From Janibacter sp. CX7 (GTDB lineage Bacteria > Actinomycetota > Actinomycetes > Actinomycetales > Dermatophilaceae): a stretch of 64,000 nt of DNA. Below the pieces are notes generated by a model. That model was not told the DNA's origin and searched no databases. It saw only the letters and a program-made list of their open reading frames with translations. Location: contig NZ_CP101464.1 of the NCBI RefSeq assembly GCF_024362365.1, positions 930,001-994,000 of the forward strand, read 5' to 3'. The position numbers were made by a program, and so were the translations under genes. Shown here in pieces: positions 27,707-36,890 of this stretch (position 1 is its first letter; each line of letters begins with the position of its first letter).

Positions 27707-28573
27707 TCAGCGGGGGAGCAGTCGGTCGCAGACCTCGACGATCCGACGACGAAGGGAGGACGACGTCACCATGAGGTCCCGCTGGCGGGCGACGTACTCG
27801 GCCTTGCCCCCGGGCGTCTCGATGGCGACCGGGTCCAGTCCCAGACCCGACACGTCGTAGGGCGAGGCCTGCATGTCCAGCCGACGCACCCGCAGCGCAT
27901 GCCGGAAGGCGTCGAGCGTCACCTCCGACGGCATCGCCGGCGCGAGCTTGAAGGCCCACTTGTAGGTGTCCATGCCCGCGTGCAGGCAGGCCGGCTGCTC
28001 GTGGTCGACCTGGTCCTCGCGCGTCGGGCGAAGGGTGTTGCGCCCCACCGCATCCGGGGTGAAGAAGCGATAGGCGTCGTAGTGGCTGCACCGGATGCGG
28101 TGACCCTCGACGACCGCGTCCGTCGCCTCCTGTCCCAGGCGAAGGGGGAGCTGCTCGTGCCGCTGCTCGCCCGGCTGGAGGCGGTAGACCATCGCCCACT
28201 CATGCAGCCCGAAGCAGTCGTGGGTGCCCGGCCGCGACAGCGTCGCCGTGAGCAGGTCACGCACGAAGGTGACGGTCCGCCCCCTTCGCCCGACGAAGTC
28301 GTCGACGTCGAGCCGGGCGCTGCCGTCCGCGCCCACCGTGTAACCGGACCGGCCGGCGAAGTCCTCGCCGGCGTCGAGCAGGGTCACGCCGGGGCCCGGG
28401 TGCTACCGGCGCAGGTGCGCCGGACGGTGTGCGTAGTACTCGAAGAGGAAGTCCTCGACGGCGTGCCGCTCGCCCCGTGCCCGGCGCTCGCGGTGGCCGG
28501 CCGTCAGCTCGTCGACCGCCTGCGCGTGGGCGCGCGCACGGGCGGTCCACTCCTCGCGGGTCAGGGTCGTCAT
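27707..28573 (-). pseudogene. 3-methyladenine-DNA-glycosylase-like gene with in-frame TAG
   Basis: From the ATG at 28573 the frame reads into EDFLFEYYAHRPAHLRR, then TAG at 28403-28405 (codon 57), then HPGPGVTLLDAGEDFAG and on to 27707 without further stops. In relatives, as I recall them, a Trp (TGG) stands there, so one G-to-A change explains it. The remaining 231 codons look intact (HDCFGLHEWAMVYR, CSHYDAYRFFTPD, CLHAGMDTYKWAFKLAP). Relatives are often labelled 3-methyladenine DNA glycosylase, a label I cannot support from motifs. A GTG at 28387 could restart translation of a shortened protein. Sequencing error or a recent mutation are both possible. Confidence 0.75.
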
Positions 28574-28607
28574 CGGGGCAAGGCTAGGCGGTCACTAGGG
28601 TGGGCCC

Positions 28608-29384
28608 GTGCGCATCGCGAGATACACCGAAGGTGACGACCCCGTCTACGGGCTCGTCGACGCAGACGGCAAGAAGATCGCCGAGGTGACCGGCGACCCG
28701 CTCTACCAGCGGATCGAGCTGACCGGTCGCACGACGACCGTCGACGAGGTGCGGCTGCTCGCACCCGTCATCCCCCGCAGCAAGATCATCGGCATCGGGC
28801 GCAACTACGCCGACCACGCCGCCGAGATGGGCAACGAGGTCCCGGCCGAGCCGATGATGTTCCTCGTGCCCAACACCGCGGTCGTCGGCCCCGGCGACCC
28901 GGTCGTCATCCCGACGGAGCTGACGTCCAAGGTCAGCTTCGAGGGCGAGCTCGCAGTGATCATCGGTCGGATGTGCAAGGACATCGAGCCGGAGGAGGCC
29001 AAGAAGGTCATCTTCGGCTACACGATCGCCAACGACGTCACCGCGCGCGACCTGCAGAAGGGCGACGGCCAGTGGGCCCGCGCCAAGGGCATGGACACCT
29101 TCTGCCCGCTCGGCCCGTGGATCGAGACCGACCTCGACCCGCAGGACGTCTCGATCGTCACCCGCCTCGACGGCGAGGTGGCCCAAGACGGCCACAGCTC
29201 CGACATGGTCCACGGCGTCGCGGCTCTCATCAGCCACGCGTCGAAGTCCTTCACCCTCCTGCCCGGCGACGTCATCCTCACCGGCACCCCGGCGGGCGTC
29301 GGCCTCGTCGACCCCGGGCAGCGGGTCGAGATCGACATCGACGCTATCGGCACCCTGGCCAACCCCTTCGTCGCCTCCGAGTGA
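28608..29384 (+). CDS. Fumarylacetoacetate hydrolase family protein
   Basis: 258 residues from GTG. The C-terminal FAH fold has IIGIGRNYADHAAEMG, the metal-binding EGELAVIIGR, and GYTIANDVTARDLQ, followed by GDVILTGTPAGVG. Family members hydrolyse or decarboxylate beta-diketo acids (fumarylpyruvate, 2-hydroxyhepta-2,4-diene-1,7-dioate, oxaloacetate). The precise substrate is unknown. In many actinobacteria a gene like this lies upstream of gltX, as it does here at a short distance. Divergent from the broken glycosylase-like gene, with only 34 bases between the start codons. Confidence 0.9.
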   Translation: MRIARYTEGDDPVYGLVDADGKKIAEVTGDPLYQRIELTGRTTTVDEVRLLAPVIPRSKIIGIGRNYADHAAEMGNEVPAEPMMFLVPNTAVVGPGDPVVIPTELTSKVSFEGELAVIIGRMCKDIEPEEAKKVIFGYTIANDVTARDLQKGDGQWARAKGMDTFCPLGPWIETDLDPQDVSIVTRLDGEVAQDGHSSDMVHGVAALISHASKSFTLLPGDVILTGTPAGVGLVDPGQRVEIDIDAIGTLANPFVASE

Positions 29385-29396
29385 CGCGAAGCTGAC

Positions 29397-29732
29397 GTGG
29401 ACGTCGCCCGGTCGGTCCCGCTCTTCGTCCTCGCCGCGCTGCTCGAGATCGGCGGCGCCTGGCTCGTGTGGCAGGGGCTGCGCGAGCACCGCGGCTGGCT
29501 GTGGGTCGGCGCCGGTGTCATCGCACTCGGCCTCTACGGCGCGGTGGCGACCCTCCAGCCGGATGCGAGCTTCGGGCGGATCCTCGCCGCCTACGGCGGG
29601 GTCTTCGTCGCCGGGTCCCTGCTCTGGGGCATGGTCGTCGACGGGTTCCGCCCCGACCGGTGGGACGTCGCCGGTGCCCTCGTCTGCCTCGCCGGCGTCG
29701 CCCTGATCATGTACGCGCCACGCCCCGCCTGA
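29397..29732 (+). CDS. YnfA/UPF0060 small membrane protein
   Basis: 111 residues from GTG, four membrane helices, with the family core [41 protein letters not shown] and [20 protein letters not shown]. The family resembles small multidrug-resistance pumps, but its role is not settled. It begins 12 bases after the FAH-family gene and is probably cotranscribed. A hairpin follows directly. Confidence 0.9.
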   Translation: MDVARSVPLFVLAALLEIGGAWLVWQGLREHRGWLWVGAGVIALGLYGAVATLQPDASFGRILAAYGGVFVAGSLLWGMVVDGFRPDRWDVAGALVCLAGVALIMYAPRPA

Positions 29733-29733
29733 C

Positions 29734-29760
29734 CTCCCTTCGCTCCACGACGAAGGGGAG
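29734..29760 (+). terminator. Terminator hairpin after ynfA
   Basis: CTCCCTTCG (29734-29742) pairs with CGAAGGGGAG (29751-29760), with one bulged G, around CTCCACGA. It is built from the CGAAGGGG octamer that recurs in terminators across this window. Confidence 0.55.
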
Positions 29761-29824
29761 TGCTCCCCATGTGCACCTCGTCACCTCGTCGCTAGCGTCG
29801 GGTCATCCACGGCAGGAGACCCTG

Positions 29825-31099
29825 ATGACCCTGACCCACGGCGCCGATGCCGATCGACTGCGTGACATCGCAGCCCAGCTCGACGACCAGTCGACGCGGA
29901 TGACCCGCGTGGGCACGGAGGCGAGTGCCCGACTCGTCGTGCTGTGGGGTGCGTGGGAGGGCCCCGACCTCGAGGACTTCGACCGGGAGTGGCGCCTCGC
30001 CCAGCGCCAGGTCGAGGAGTGCGCGGCGCGGCTGGCCACCGCCGCGCGGCAGCTCACCGCGCAGGCGGACGAGCAGGGTGAGACGAGCGCCCAGGTCGGC
30101 GGGGGAGCGGGTGGCCATGCCGGTGCGCCGACGTCTCCCGGGCCGTCCGCACCCGGGCCGCAGGCGCCGCCGTCCCCACCGGCACCGGGCGGCTCGAGCT
30201 TCGACGACGACGTGCGCGGCACCGAGGGGCAGCGGGTCGATCGTGACCTGTGGTCCCTGGCCCACCACGTCTACGGGAGCGACAACGCGCTCTACGACGA
30301 CCCGCTCATGCACGACGGGCAGCCCGACCTGCCGCCGGGCTACACCATGCCGACCGAGGACGAGATCCGCGCCCTGGGGCTCGACCCGGCGCAGTTCAAC
30401 GATGACTCCTCGGGCCTCCAGTCGAGTCTCTACCGCACGCCCGACGGCGGCTACGTCCTCGCCTTCCGTGGCAGCGACGCCGACGAGCTGTCCGACTGGG
30501 TGGACAACGGCCTGCAGGGTGCCGGGCTGCCGGCTCGCCAGTACACGCAGGCCATGGAGCTGGCCGCGCAGGTCAACGCGGTGACCGGGGGCGAGGTCAC
30601 CTTCACCGGGCACTCGCTCGGCGGTGGGCTCGCCGCCGCGGCGGCGATGGCGACCGGCCAGCCGGCGGTCACCTTCGACGCGGCGGGAGTCCACGAGCAC
30701 ACCGCCGAGGCCGCCGCCGCGCTGCGCGCCGACGGGTCGACCGGCGCGTCCGTCATGGCCGAGACGAGCGAGGGGCAGATCCGGGCCTACAGCACCTCGA
30801 CCGACATCCTCACGACCCAGCAGCAGAGCGGCCCGCTCGCCGGTCTCCTGCCCGACGCCCCCGGCACGCAGATCGTCCTGGAGACGCCCCAGAGCGAGCG
30901 GGGCGACGCCGCCGCGCGGACCGGCGCGATCATCGGCTCCGTGGTCGGCGCCGTCACCTCCGGCTTCGACCTCAACCCCTTCGACACCGCGCGCGACATC
31001 GCCGAGGGTGCGCAGACCGGTGCCGACATCGGCACGGGGGTGTGGGGCCACCACTGGAACCCGATGGAGGAGGCGCTCGCGGAGCGCTACCCCGACTGA
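29825..31099 (+). CDS. WXG100-like / class 3 lipase fusion, putative type VII effector
   Basis: 424 residues. The N-terminal ~85 residues are a helical WXG100-like module (LWGAWEGPDLEDFDREW, WXG at 44-46). A Gly/Pro/Ser-rich linker (about 90-125) leads to a lipase domain with YVLAFRGSDADELSDWVDN and the nucleophile elbow FTGHSLGGGLAAAAA, Ser264. WXG modules guide proteins to ESX/type VII secretion, so an exported phospholipase or toxin is plausible. No secretion genes and no obvious immunity gene are in this window. The ATG has AGGAGA eight bases upstream. It stands alone between ynfA and gltX. Confidence 0.8.
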   Translation: MTLTHGADADRLRDIAAQLDDQSTRMTRVGTEASARLVVLWGAWEGPDLEDFDREWRLAQRQVEECAARLATAARQLTAQADEQGETSAQVGGGAGGHAGAPTSPGPSAPGPQAPPSPPAPGGSSFDDDVRGTEGQRVDRDLWSLAHHVYGSDNALYDDPLMHDGQPDLPPGYTMPTEDEIRALGLDPAQFNDDSSGLQSSLYRTPDGGYVLAFRGSDADELSDWVDNGLQGAGLPARQYTQAMELAAQVNAVTGGEVTFTGHSLGGGLAAAAAMATGQPAVTFDAAGVHEHTAEAAAALRADGSTGASVMAETSEGQIRAYSTSTDILTTQQQSGPLAGLLPDAPGTQIVLETPQSERGDAAARTGAIIGSVVGAVTSGFDLNPFDTARDIAEGAQTGADIGTGVWGHHWNPMEEALAERYPD

Positions 31100-31173
31100 C
31101 GCCGGACCCCCCTTCGCCACGGCTGCGTGCAGACGGGGATGGGGCGCGGTGACGGCGATACGATCGGGCCATC

Positions 31174-32736
31174 ATGAGCGACTCCTCTGCACCCTCCACC
31201 GCCCCCGCACCGACCGAGTCGTCGGCCCCTCGCCTGCGCGTCGCGCCGTCGCCGACCGGCGACCCGCACGTCGGCACCGCCTACATGGCCCTGTTCAACC
31301 TCGCCTTCGCGCGGCAGCAGGGCGGGCAGTTCGTCCTGCGCATCGAGGACACCGACCGGGCCCGCTTCAACGCGACGAGCGAGCAGCAGCTCTACGACAC
31401 CCTCGGCTGGCTCGGCCTGCGCTGGGACGAGGGCCCCGACGTCGGCGGCCCCTACGCGCCCTACCGGCAGAGCGAGCGGCTGGAGACCTACCGGCCCTAC
31501 GTCGACAAGCTCGTCGAGGACGGCCACGCCTACTACTGCTGGTGCTCCACCGAGCGCCTGACGGCGATGCGCGAGAAGCAGCAGAAGCTCAAGCTGCCCA
31601 CCGGCTACGACCGCATGTGCCTGGGCAAGACGCGTGAGGAGCGCGCCGAGCTCGAGGGCTTCAACGAGACGCCGGTCGTGCGCATGCTCGTGCCCGACGA
31701 CGCCCCGACGACCTTCGAGGACGTCATCCGCGGCACCGTCTCGGCGCCGCGCCCCGACGACCAGGTGATCCTCAAGGCCGACGGCTTCCCGACCTATCAC
31801 ATGGCCGTGGTCGTCGACGACCACGAGATGGGGATCACCCACGTCGTGCGCGGCGAGGAGTGGATCTCCTCGACGCCCAAGCACGTGCTGCTCTACCAGT
31901 GGCTCGGCCTCGAGCCGCCGAAGTTCGCGCACATGCCGCTGCTGCGCAACACCAACAAGTCGAAGATCTCCAAGCGCAAGAACCCCGAGGCGCGTCTCAC
32001 GTGGTTCCAGGAGCAGGGTTACCTGCCCGAGGCCGTCGTCAACTTCCTCGGCCTGCTGGCCTACCCGCCGGCGAAGGGGGAGGACGGCCAGGACGTCGAG
32101 AAGTTCACCTTCGAGGAGTTCAGCCGCGACTTCGCCTGGAGCAAGGTCAACACGGTCGGCCCGATCTTCGACCTGAAGAAGCTCGAGTGGCTCAACGGCG
32201 CGTGGATCCGCGACCTCGAGCTCGGCGACTTCACCTCGCGCCTGCTGCCCTACCTGCAGGCCGACGGCGTCCTCGGCGACAACCCCTCGCTGGGCGAGCT
32301 CGCCCGGCTGAAGTCCGTCGCCGAGCTCATCCAGACGCGCATCGCGCTGCTCACCGAGGCGAGCGCTCTCGTGCGGCCCTTCTACACCGCCGACGCCGAC
32401 CTGCAGATCGACGAGGACGCGCGAGCGGGCCTGAAGGACAACGCTGCCGAGGTCCTCGACGCGGCGATCACCGCGCTCGAGAAGCTGCAGGTGCCGGCCG
32501 GTGTCCTCTCGCAGGAGAGCCGCGACGGCAACGAGTGGCACGCCGAGCGGATCGAGTCGACGCTGCGCGAGGTGATCGTCGAGGGTCTGGGCATCAAGCC
32601 GCGCTTCGCCTTCGGGCCGCTGCGCACCGCCGTCTCGGGGGCGCGGATCAGCCCGCCGCTCTTCGAGTCGATGGAGATCCTGGGCCAGGCGTCGACGCTC
32701 GAGCGGCTGCGCTCGCTGCGCGCCTCGCTGGCCTGA
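31174..32736 (+). CDS. gltX: Glutamyl-tRNA synthetase
   Basis: 520 residues, class I synthetase. The HIGH-type motif lies in VAPSPTGDPHVGTAY and the KMSKS-type motif in NKSKISKRKNP. It charges tRNA-Glu; since actinobacteria generally lack GlnRS, it should also misacylate tRNA-Gln, which GatCAB then amidates. A tRNA-Gln and a tRNA-Glu gene follow immediately downstream, the two RNAs it would use. The start is MSDSSAPSTA; the N-terminal ~25 residues are a low-complexity extension before the catalytic domain. Confidence 0.97.
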   Translation: MSDSSAPSTAPAPTESSAPRLRVAPSPTGDPHVGTAYMALFNLAFARQQGGQFVLRIEDTDRARFNATSEQQLYDTLGWLGLRWDEGPDVGGPYAPYRQSERLETYRPYVDKLVEDGHAYYCWCSTERLTAMREKQQKLKLPTGYDRMCLGKTREERAELEGFNETPVVRMLVPDDAPTTFEDVIRGTVSAPRPDDQVILKADGFPTYHMAVVVDDHEMGITHVVRGEEWISSTPKHVLLYQWLGLEPPKFAHMPLLRNTNKSKISKRKNPEARLTWFQEQGYLPEAVVNFLGLLAYPPAKGEDGQDVEKFTFEEFSRDFAWSKVNTVGPIFDLKKLEWLNGAWIRDLELGDFTSRLLPYLQADGVLGDNPSLGELARLKSVAELIQTRIALLTEASALVRPFYTADADLQIDEDARAGLKDNAAEVLDAAITALEKLQVPAGVLSQESRDGNEWHAERIESTLREVIVEGLGIKPRFAFGPLRTAVSGARISPPLFESMEILGQASTLERLRSLRASLA

Positions 32737-32830
32737 GCCGCGATTTGGGGAGTCGCCGATCGACGGGTAGCATCGTCTCTCGGTTCACAGGCCGCGCGGA
32801 CTTCGGTCCGAAGGGTCGGTGATACCCCCT

Positions 32831-32901
32831 TGGGGTATGGTGTAATTGGCAACACGGCTGATTCTGGTTCAGTTGTTCTAGGTTCGAGTCCTGGTACCCC
32901 A
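32831..32901 (+). tRNA. tRNA-Gln (anticodon CTG)
   Basis: Acceptor TGGGGTA pairs with TACCCCA at the 3' end. The anticodon stem GCTGA/TCAGT encloses TTCTGGT, with anticodon CTG reading CAG. The T arm is CTAGGTTCGAGTCCTGG. The 3' CCA is not encoded. It lies 94 bases after gltX. Confidence 0.95.
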
Positions 32902-33001
32902 GCGCTGAGAGCGGTCCGCCGCTCGATTTCGGAAAGAGCCCCCTTCGGGGTTAAGGTTCTCTCCGTTGCCCAGCCGGTCCGCCGGCCCGGGAAGCACATA
33001 T

Positions 33002-33074
33002 GGCCCCGTTGTGTAGTGGCCTAGCACGCCGCCCTCTCAAGGCGGTAGCGCGGGTTCGAATCCCGTCGGGGCTA
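33002..33074 (+). tRNA. tRNA-Glu (anticodon CTC)
   Basis: Acceptor GGCCCCG pairs with CGGGGCT (first pair G-U). The anticodon stem CCGCC/GGCGG encloses CTCTCAA, with anticodon CTC reading GAG. The T arm contains GGGTTCGAATCCC. The 3' CCA is not encoded. It follows tRNA-Gln by 100 bases, which hold nothing I can name. Confidence 0.96.
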
Positions 33075-33082
33075 CATCGGTC

Positions 33083-33114
33083 GAAGGCCCCCGCTCGTCA
33101 GAGCGGGGGCCTTC
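33083..33114 (+). terminator. Terminator of the tRNA-Gln/tRNA-Glu unit
   Basis: GAAGGCCCCCGCTC, loop GTCA, GAGCGGGGGCCTTC: a perfect 14-base stem nine bases after tRNA-Glu. Confidence 0.85.
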
Positions 33115-33134
33115 GTCGTGTCCGGCCTCTCCCA

Positions 33135-33166
33135 AACCCTGCAGGACCCTAGGGTCTTGCAGGGTT
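33135..33166. repeat. CTAG-centred palindrome, copy 2
   Basis: AACCCTGCAGGACCCT followed by AGGGTCTTGCAGGGTT. The outer pairs differ from copy 1 on both sides together (CTC/GAG becomes CCC/GGG), a compensatory change. The single mismatch is G-U in plus-strand RNA. It lies between the tRNA terminator and a membrane protein gene. Confidence 0.85.
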
Positions 33167-33185
33167 GTGAGCGTGGGCAAAGGGG

Positions 33186-33794
33186 ATGTCGAGGATGGGT
33201 CAAGAAGCTGGTCGCGGCGCCGCCTGGGTGGGGCGGGCCCTGCTCGTTTCCTCGGGCGTTGCGCTCGGGGCGGTCAACGTCGCGGCGAACTTCGGGCTGG
33301 TGCCGGGGTCGTTCTGGCTGGCGAAGCTCGTGGGTGTTGCGTGGGGTTGGCTGATCGCAGGCTTTGCCGCGTGCTGGGCCGGGCGCACGTGGCGTGAGGC
33401 GTTCGTGCGGTCCATGACCCTGCTCCTGCCCGCCGTGATCGTCTACGTCATCGCTGACGCGATGATGATCGCCCGCACCGTCGACGGCACTGGCCCCACG
33501 CCTGCTGCGGTCATCGTCGAGGGCATCTTCTGGAGCGTCGCGTCGGTGGGTGCCTCCGTGGGCTTGGCGACGATCCGCCGCCTGATCCGAGTCGACGGAC
33601 CCATCGGGGTACTCGCTGCGGCAGCGTTGCCGACCTACATCGCCTACTCGGCGTGGAGTGTCCGACGCGACCTCGCGCGCATGGACGGCGACGATCCGGC
33701 GATGGTCGACGTGGCCACCTTCCTGCTGCCGGCTGCAGTGGTCGTCGCGATCGTGGCCGCAGCAGCTCGAGGGCTGGCGTCACGCGACAGGTGA
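33186..33794 (+). CDS. Membrane protein of unknown function
   Basis: 202 residues with about five hydrophobic helices (roughly 15-36, 43-64, 77-95, 108-130 and 172-193). No enzymatic motif is visible. Start MSRMGQEAGRG is preceded by AAAGGGG; the second ATG three codons later is an equal candidate. It stands alone between the tRNA genes and the convergent iclR gene. I do not recognise the family. Confidence 0.65.
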   Translation: MSRMGQEAGRGAAWVGRALLVSSGVALGAVNVAANFGLVPGSFWLAKLVGVAWGWLIAGFAACWAGRTWREAFVRSMTLLLPAVIVYVIADAMMIARTVDGTGPTPAAVIVEGIFWSVASVGASVGLATIRRLIRVDGPIGVLAAAALPTYIAYSAWSVRRDLARMDGDDPAMVDVATFLLPAAVVVAIVAAAARGLASRDR

Positions 33795-33840
33795 CGCCCG
33801 AAGGCCCGGGCCGAGCTGGCCGCACGCCGAGCCCGGCGTC

Positions 33841-33888
33841 GTTGACGTCACCCGGTTGCCCTTCTCCGGTCAGCCAGGTGGCGTCAAC
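33841..33888. repeat. Inverted repeat in the intergenic region before iclR's end
   Basis: GTTGACGTCACC (33841-33852) and GGTGGCGTCAAC (33877-33888) pair with one G-U mismatch and a 24-base spacer. It lies 46 bases after the membrane protein gene. It may be part of that gene's termination or a binding site. Confidence 0.45.
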
Positions 33889-33916
33889 GACGACACGGGC
33901 GCATGACGACGACAGG

Positions 33917-33950
33917 CAGGGCGAAGGGGGAGATTCCCCCCTTCGCCCTG
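33917..33950. terminator. Bidirectional terminator between the membrane protein gene and iclR
   Basis: CAGGGCGAAGGGGG (33917-33930) and CCCCCTTCGCCCTG (33937-33950) are perfectly complementary around AGATTC. The genes on either side are convergent. Confidence 0.8.
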
Positions 33951-33971
33951 TGGTCCCGTCGCGACCTCTCG

Positions 33972-34721
33972 TCACTCGGTGTCGCGGTCGGCGGCCTCGG
34001 CCGCCCTGGCGTGCTTCTCCAGGACCTCGGTCAGCTTGTTGGCGCCGGCGATGACGGTCGCGGCGTGCAGGCGACCGGGCTGGCGGGAGAGGCGCTCGAT
34101 CGGGCCCGAGATCGACACGGCCGCGATGACCCGGCCGGAGGGGGAGCGGACCGGGGCCGAGACCGAGGCAACGCCCGCCTCGCGCTCGCCGACGCTCTGC
34201 GCCCACCCGCGGCGGCGCACCGCCGAGAGCATCGTCGCGGTGAAGGCCGCCTCCTGCAGGCCACGGTGCAGCCGGTCGGGCTCCTCCCAGGCGAGCAGCA
34301 CCTGGGCCGCGGAGCCGGCGTGCATCGACAGGGTCGCGCCGACGGGGATCGAGTCGCGCAGCCCGACGGGGCGCTCGGCGGCCGAGACGCAGACGCGGTG
34401 CTCGCCCTGCCGGCGGAAGAGCTGGGCCGACTCATTGGTGTGGTCACGCAGGGCGCCGAGGACCGGGCCGGCCGCGACGAGGAGCTTGTCCTCACCGGCC
34501 GAGGCCGCGAGCTCGCCCAGGCGCGGGCCGAGGACGAAGCGCCCCTGCATGTCGCGTCCGACGAGCCGGTGGTGCTCGAGCGCGACCGCCAGTCGATGTG
34601 CCGTGGGGCGTGCCAGTCCCGTCGCCGCCACGAGCTGGGCGAGGGTCGAGGGACCCGCCTCGAGAGCGCCCAGCACGACGGCTGCCTTGTCCAGAACGCC
34701 AACTCCGCTACCGTTGTCCAT
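33972..34721 (-). CDS. ndgR: IclR-family regulator divergent from leuCD
   Basis: 249 residues. An N-terminal winged helix (SGVGVLDKAAVVLGALEAG, STLAQLVAATGLARPTAHRL) is followed by the IclR effector domain. Its position, divergent from leuC, matches actinobacterial LtbR/NdgR, which controls leucine genes and in streptomycetes wider amino-acid metabolism. The start MDNGSGVGVLDK is chosen because it gives the family N-terminus; the frame is open upstream through the promoter region. A dyad 16 bases upstream of its start would allow control of itself and leuC. Identity with NdgR rests on family and context. Confidence 0.88.
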   Translation of the reverse strand: MDNGSGVGVLDKAAVVLGALEAGPSTLAQLVAATGLARPTAHRLAVALEHHRLVGRDMQGRFVLGPRLGELAASAGEDKLLVAAGPVLGALRDHTNESAQLFRRQGEHRVCVSAAERPVGLRDSIPVGATLSMHAGSAAQVLLAWEEPDRLHRGLQEAAFTATMLSAVRRRGWAQSVGEREAGVASVSAPVRSPSGRVIAAVSISGPIERLSRQPGRLHAATVIAGANKLTEVLEKHARAAEAADRDTE

Positions 34722-34736
34722 GGAGTGATACTGACA

Positions 34737-34795
34737 TCTCATGTCGTGAGACGCAAGGTCCGGGGGTCCGGTGACGTGCGAATCTCGATGTGGGA
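34737..34795. promoter_or_regulatory. Operator candidates in the iclR-leuC divergent region
   Basis: TCTCATGTCGTGAGA (34737-34751) has arms TCTCA/TGAGA around five bases, matching the ilvE and leuB sites in spacing. A weaker second site, TCTCGATGTGGGA (34783-34795), lies 45 bases further towards leuC. Together they cover the 122-base region between the iclR and leuC starts, so one regulator could act on both. Confidence 0.5.
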
Positions 34796-34843
34796 CACGG
34801 CCCACAGGCCGTGACAACCACCGCCGGGATGGGAAAGAGAGAG

Positions 34844-36274
34844 ATGGCTGGAACGCTGGCCGAGAAGGTCTGGGACGCACATGTCGTCCGACGCAACGAC
34901 GGGGAGCCCGACCTCCTCTACATCGACCTGCACCTCCTGCACGAGGTGACGAGCCCGCAGGCCTTCGAGGGCCTGCGCCTCGCCGGCCGACCGGTCCGCC
35001 GCCCCGACCTCACCCTCGCGACCGAGGACCACAACGTCCCGACGACGCCGGGCCCGATCACCGACCCGGTGAGCAAGATCCAGGTCGAGACGCTGCGGGA
35101 CAACTGCGCGGAGTTCGGCGTGCAGATCTATCCCATGGGCGACGCCGAGCAGGGCATCGTCCACGTCGTCGGCCCCCAGCTGGGTCTGACCCAGCCGGGC
35201 ACGACGGTCGTCTGCGGCGACAGCCACACGAGCACCCACGGTGCCTTCGGCGCGCTCGCCTTCGGCATCGGCACGAGCGAGGTCGAGCACGTGCTCGCCA
35301 CGCAGACGCTCTCGCTCAACCCCTTCAAGACGATGGCGATCAACGTCACCGGCCAGCTGCAGCCGGGCGTGACGGCCAAGGACATCATCCTCGCCGTCAT
35401 CGCCAAGATCGGCACCGGCGGTGGCCAGGGCTACGTGCTCGAGTACCGCGGCGAGGCCATCGAGGCGCTGTCGATGGAAGCACGCATGACCGTGTGCAAC
35501 ATGTCGATCGAGGCCGGCGCCCGCGCCGGCATGATCGCCCCCGACGAGACGACCTTCGAGTACCTCAAGGGTCGCGACCACGCCCCGACCGGCGCCGACT
35601 GGGACGCCGCCGTCGAGGCCTGGCGCGAGCTGCGCACCGACGACGACGCCGTCTTCGACGCCGAGGTCGACATCGACGCCTCGACGCTCACCCCCTTCGT
35701 CACGTGGGGCACCAACCCCGGCCAGGGCTCGCCCCTCGGCGAGGCCGTGCCCGACCCCGAGGCCATGGGCGACGACAACGAGCGCTTCGCTGCGGCAAAG
35801 GCGCTCGAGTACATGGGCCTGACCGCCGGCACCCCGCTGCGCGAGGTCGCCGTCGACACCGTCTTCGTCGGCTCGTGCACCAACGGCCGCATCGAAGACC
35901 TGCGCGCCGCGGCCGAGGTCATCAAGGGCCGCCACGTCGCCGAGTCCGTCCGCATGCTCGTCGTGCCCGGCTCCGCCCGCGTGCGGCTGCAGGCCGAAGG
36001 GGAGGGCCTGGACAAGGTCTTCACCGACGCCGGCGCCGAGTGGCGCCTGCCCGGCTGCTCGATGTGCCTCGGCATGAACCCCGACACCCTCGCCCCCGGC
36101 GAGCGCTCCGCCTCGACGAGCAACCGCAACTTCGAGGGACGCCAGGGCAAGGGGGGCCGCACCCACCTCGTCAGCCCGCTCGTCGCCGCGGCCACCGCCG
36201 TGCGCGGGACGCTGTCGAGCCCGGCCGACCTCGACGCCCTGCCCGCCACCGACCTCGTCACCGAAGGAGCCTGA
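34844..36274 (+). CDS. leuC: 3-isopropylmalate dehydratase, large subunit
   Basis: 476 residues. With LeuD it isomerises 2-isopropylmalate to 3-isopropylmalate, and citramalate to 3-methylmalate in the citramalate route. Aconitase-type Fe-S cysteines are in [15 protein letters not shown] and in [28 protein letters not shown] and [19 protein letters not shown] are family signatures. The start [15 protein letters not shown] fits the family and has GGGAAAGAGAGAG just upstream; a longer frame begins at 34790 without family similarity. leuD follows after three bases. Confidence 0.97.
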   Translation: MAGTLAEKVWDAHVVRRNDGEPDLLYIDLHLLHEVTSPQAFEGLRLAGRPVRRPDLTLATEDHNVPTTPGPITDPVSKIQVETLRDNCAEFGVQIYPMGDAEQGIVHVVGPQLGLTQPGTTVVCGDSHTSTHGAFGALAFGIGTSEVEHVLATQTLSLNPFKTMAINVTGQLQPGVTAKDIILAVIAKIGTGGGQGYVLEYRGEAIEALSMEARMTVCNMSIEAGARAGMIAPDETTFEYLKGRDHAPTGADWDAAVEAWRELRTDDDAVFDAEVDIDASTLTPFVTWGTNPGQGSPLGEAVPDPEAMGDDNERFAAAKALEYMGLTAGTPLREVAVDTVFVGSCTNGRIEDLRAAAEVIKGRHVAESVRMLVVPGSARVRLQAEGEGLDKVFTDAGAEWRLPGCSMCLGMNPDTLAPGERSASTSNRNFEGRQGKGGRTHLVSPLVAAATAVRGTLSSPADLDALPATDLVTEGA

Positions 36275-36277
36275 GCC

Positions 36278-36871
36278 ATGGACGCATTCACCACGCACAC
36301 CGGCACCGGGGTCCCGCTGCGCCGCAGCAATGTCGACACCGACCAGATCATCCCGGCGGTCTACCTCAAGCGCGTCTCGCGCACCGGCTTCGAGGACGGC
36401 CTCTTCGCGGCCTGGCGCAATGACGAGACCTTCGTGCTCAACCAGCCCGCCTACCGCGAGGGCTCCGTGCTCGTCGCCGGCCCGGACTTCGGCACCGGCT
36501 CCTCCCGCGAGCACGCCGTGTGGGCGCTCAAGGACTACGGCTTCCGCGTCGTCATCTCCTCGCGCTTCGCCGACATCTTCCGCGGTAACTCGAGCAAGCA
36601 GGGGCTGCTCGCCGCGCAGGTGAGCCAGGACGACGTCGAGCTGCTGTGGAAGTACCTCGAGAACACCCCGGGTGCCGAGATCACCGTCGACCTCACCGCA
36701 CGGACCGTCACCGCCGGTGACATCGTCTGCGCCTTCCACGTCGACGACTACACGCGCTGGCGTCTGCTCGAAGGCCTCGACGACATCGGCCTGACCCTGC
36801 GCCACGAGCAGGACATCACCGACTTCGAGGCGACCCGGCCGAGCTGGAAGCCGACGACGACGCCTGCCTGA
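36278..36871 (+). CDS. leuD: 3-isopropylmalate dehydratase, small subunit
   Basis: 197 residues, the normal length. It forms the swivelling domain that completes the LeuCD active site: [41 protein letters not shown] and [12 protein letters not shown] are conserved. It starts three bases after leuC and ends in a strong terminator, so leuCD form a two-gene operon. Confidence 0.97.
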   Translation: MDAFTTHTGTGVPLRRSNVDTDQIIPAVYLKRVSRTGFEDGLFAAWRNDETFVLNQPAYREGSVLVAGPDFGTGSSREHAVWALKDYGFRVVISSRFADIFRGNSSKQGLLAAQVSQDDVELLWKYLENTPGAEITVDLTARTVTAGDIVCAFHVDDYTRWRLLEGLDDIGLTLRHEQDITDFEATRPSWKPTTTPA

Positions 36872-36890
36872 CCGGCGTGTCGTCGCCACG

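Noticed and set aside
32831..33114. Integration site at the tRNA pair
   Set aside because: No integrase, no repeated tRNA 3' end and no phage-like gene is nearby.
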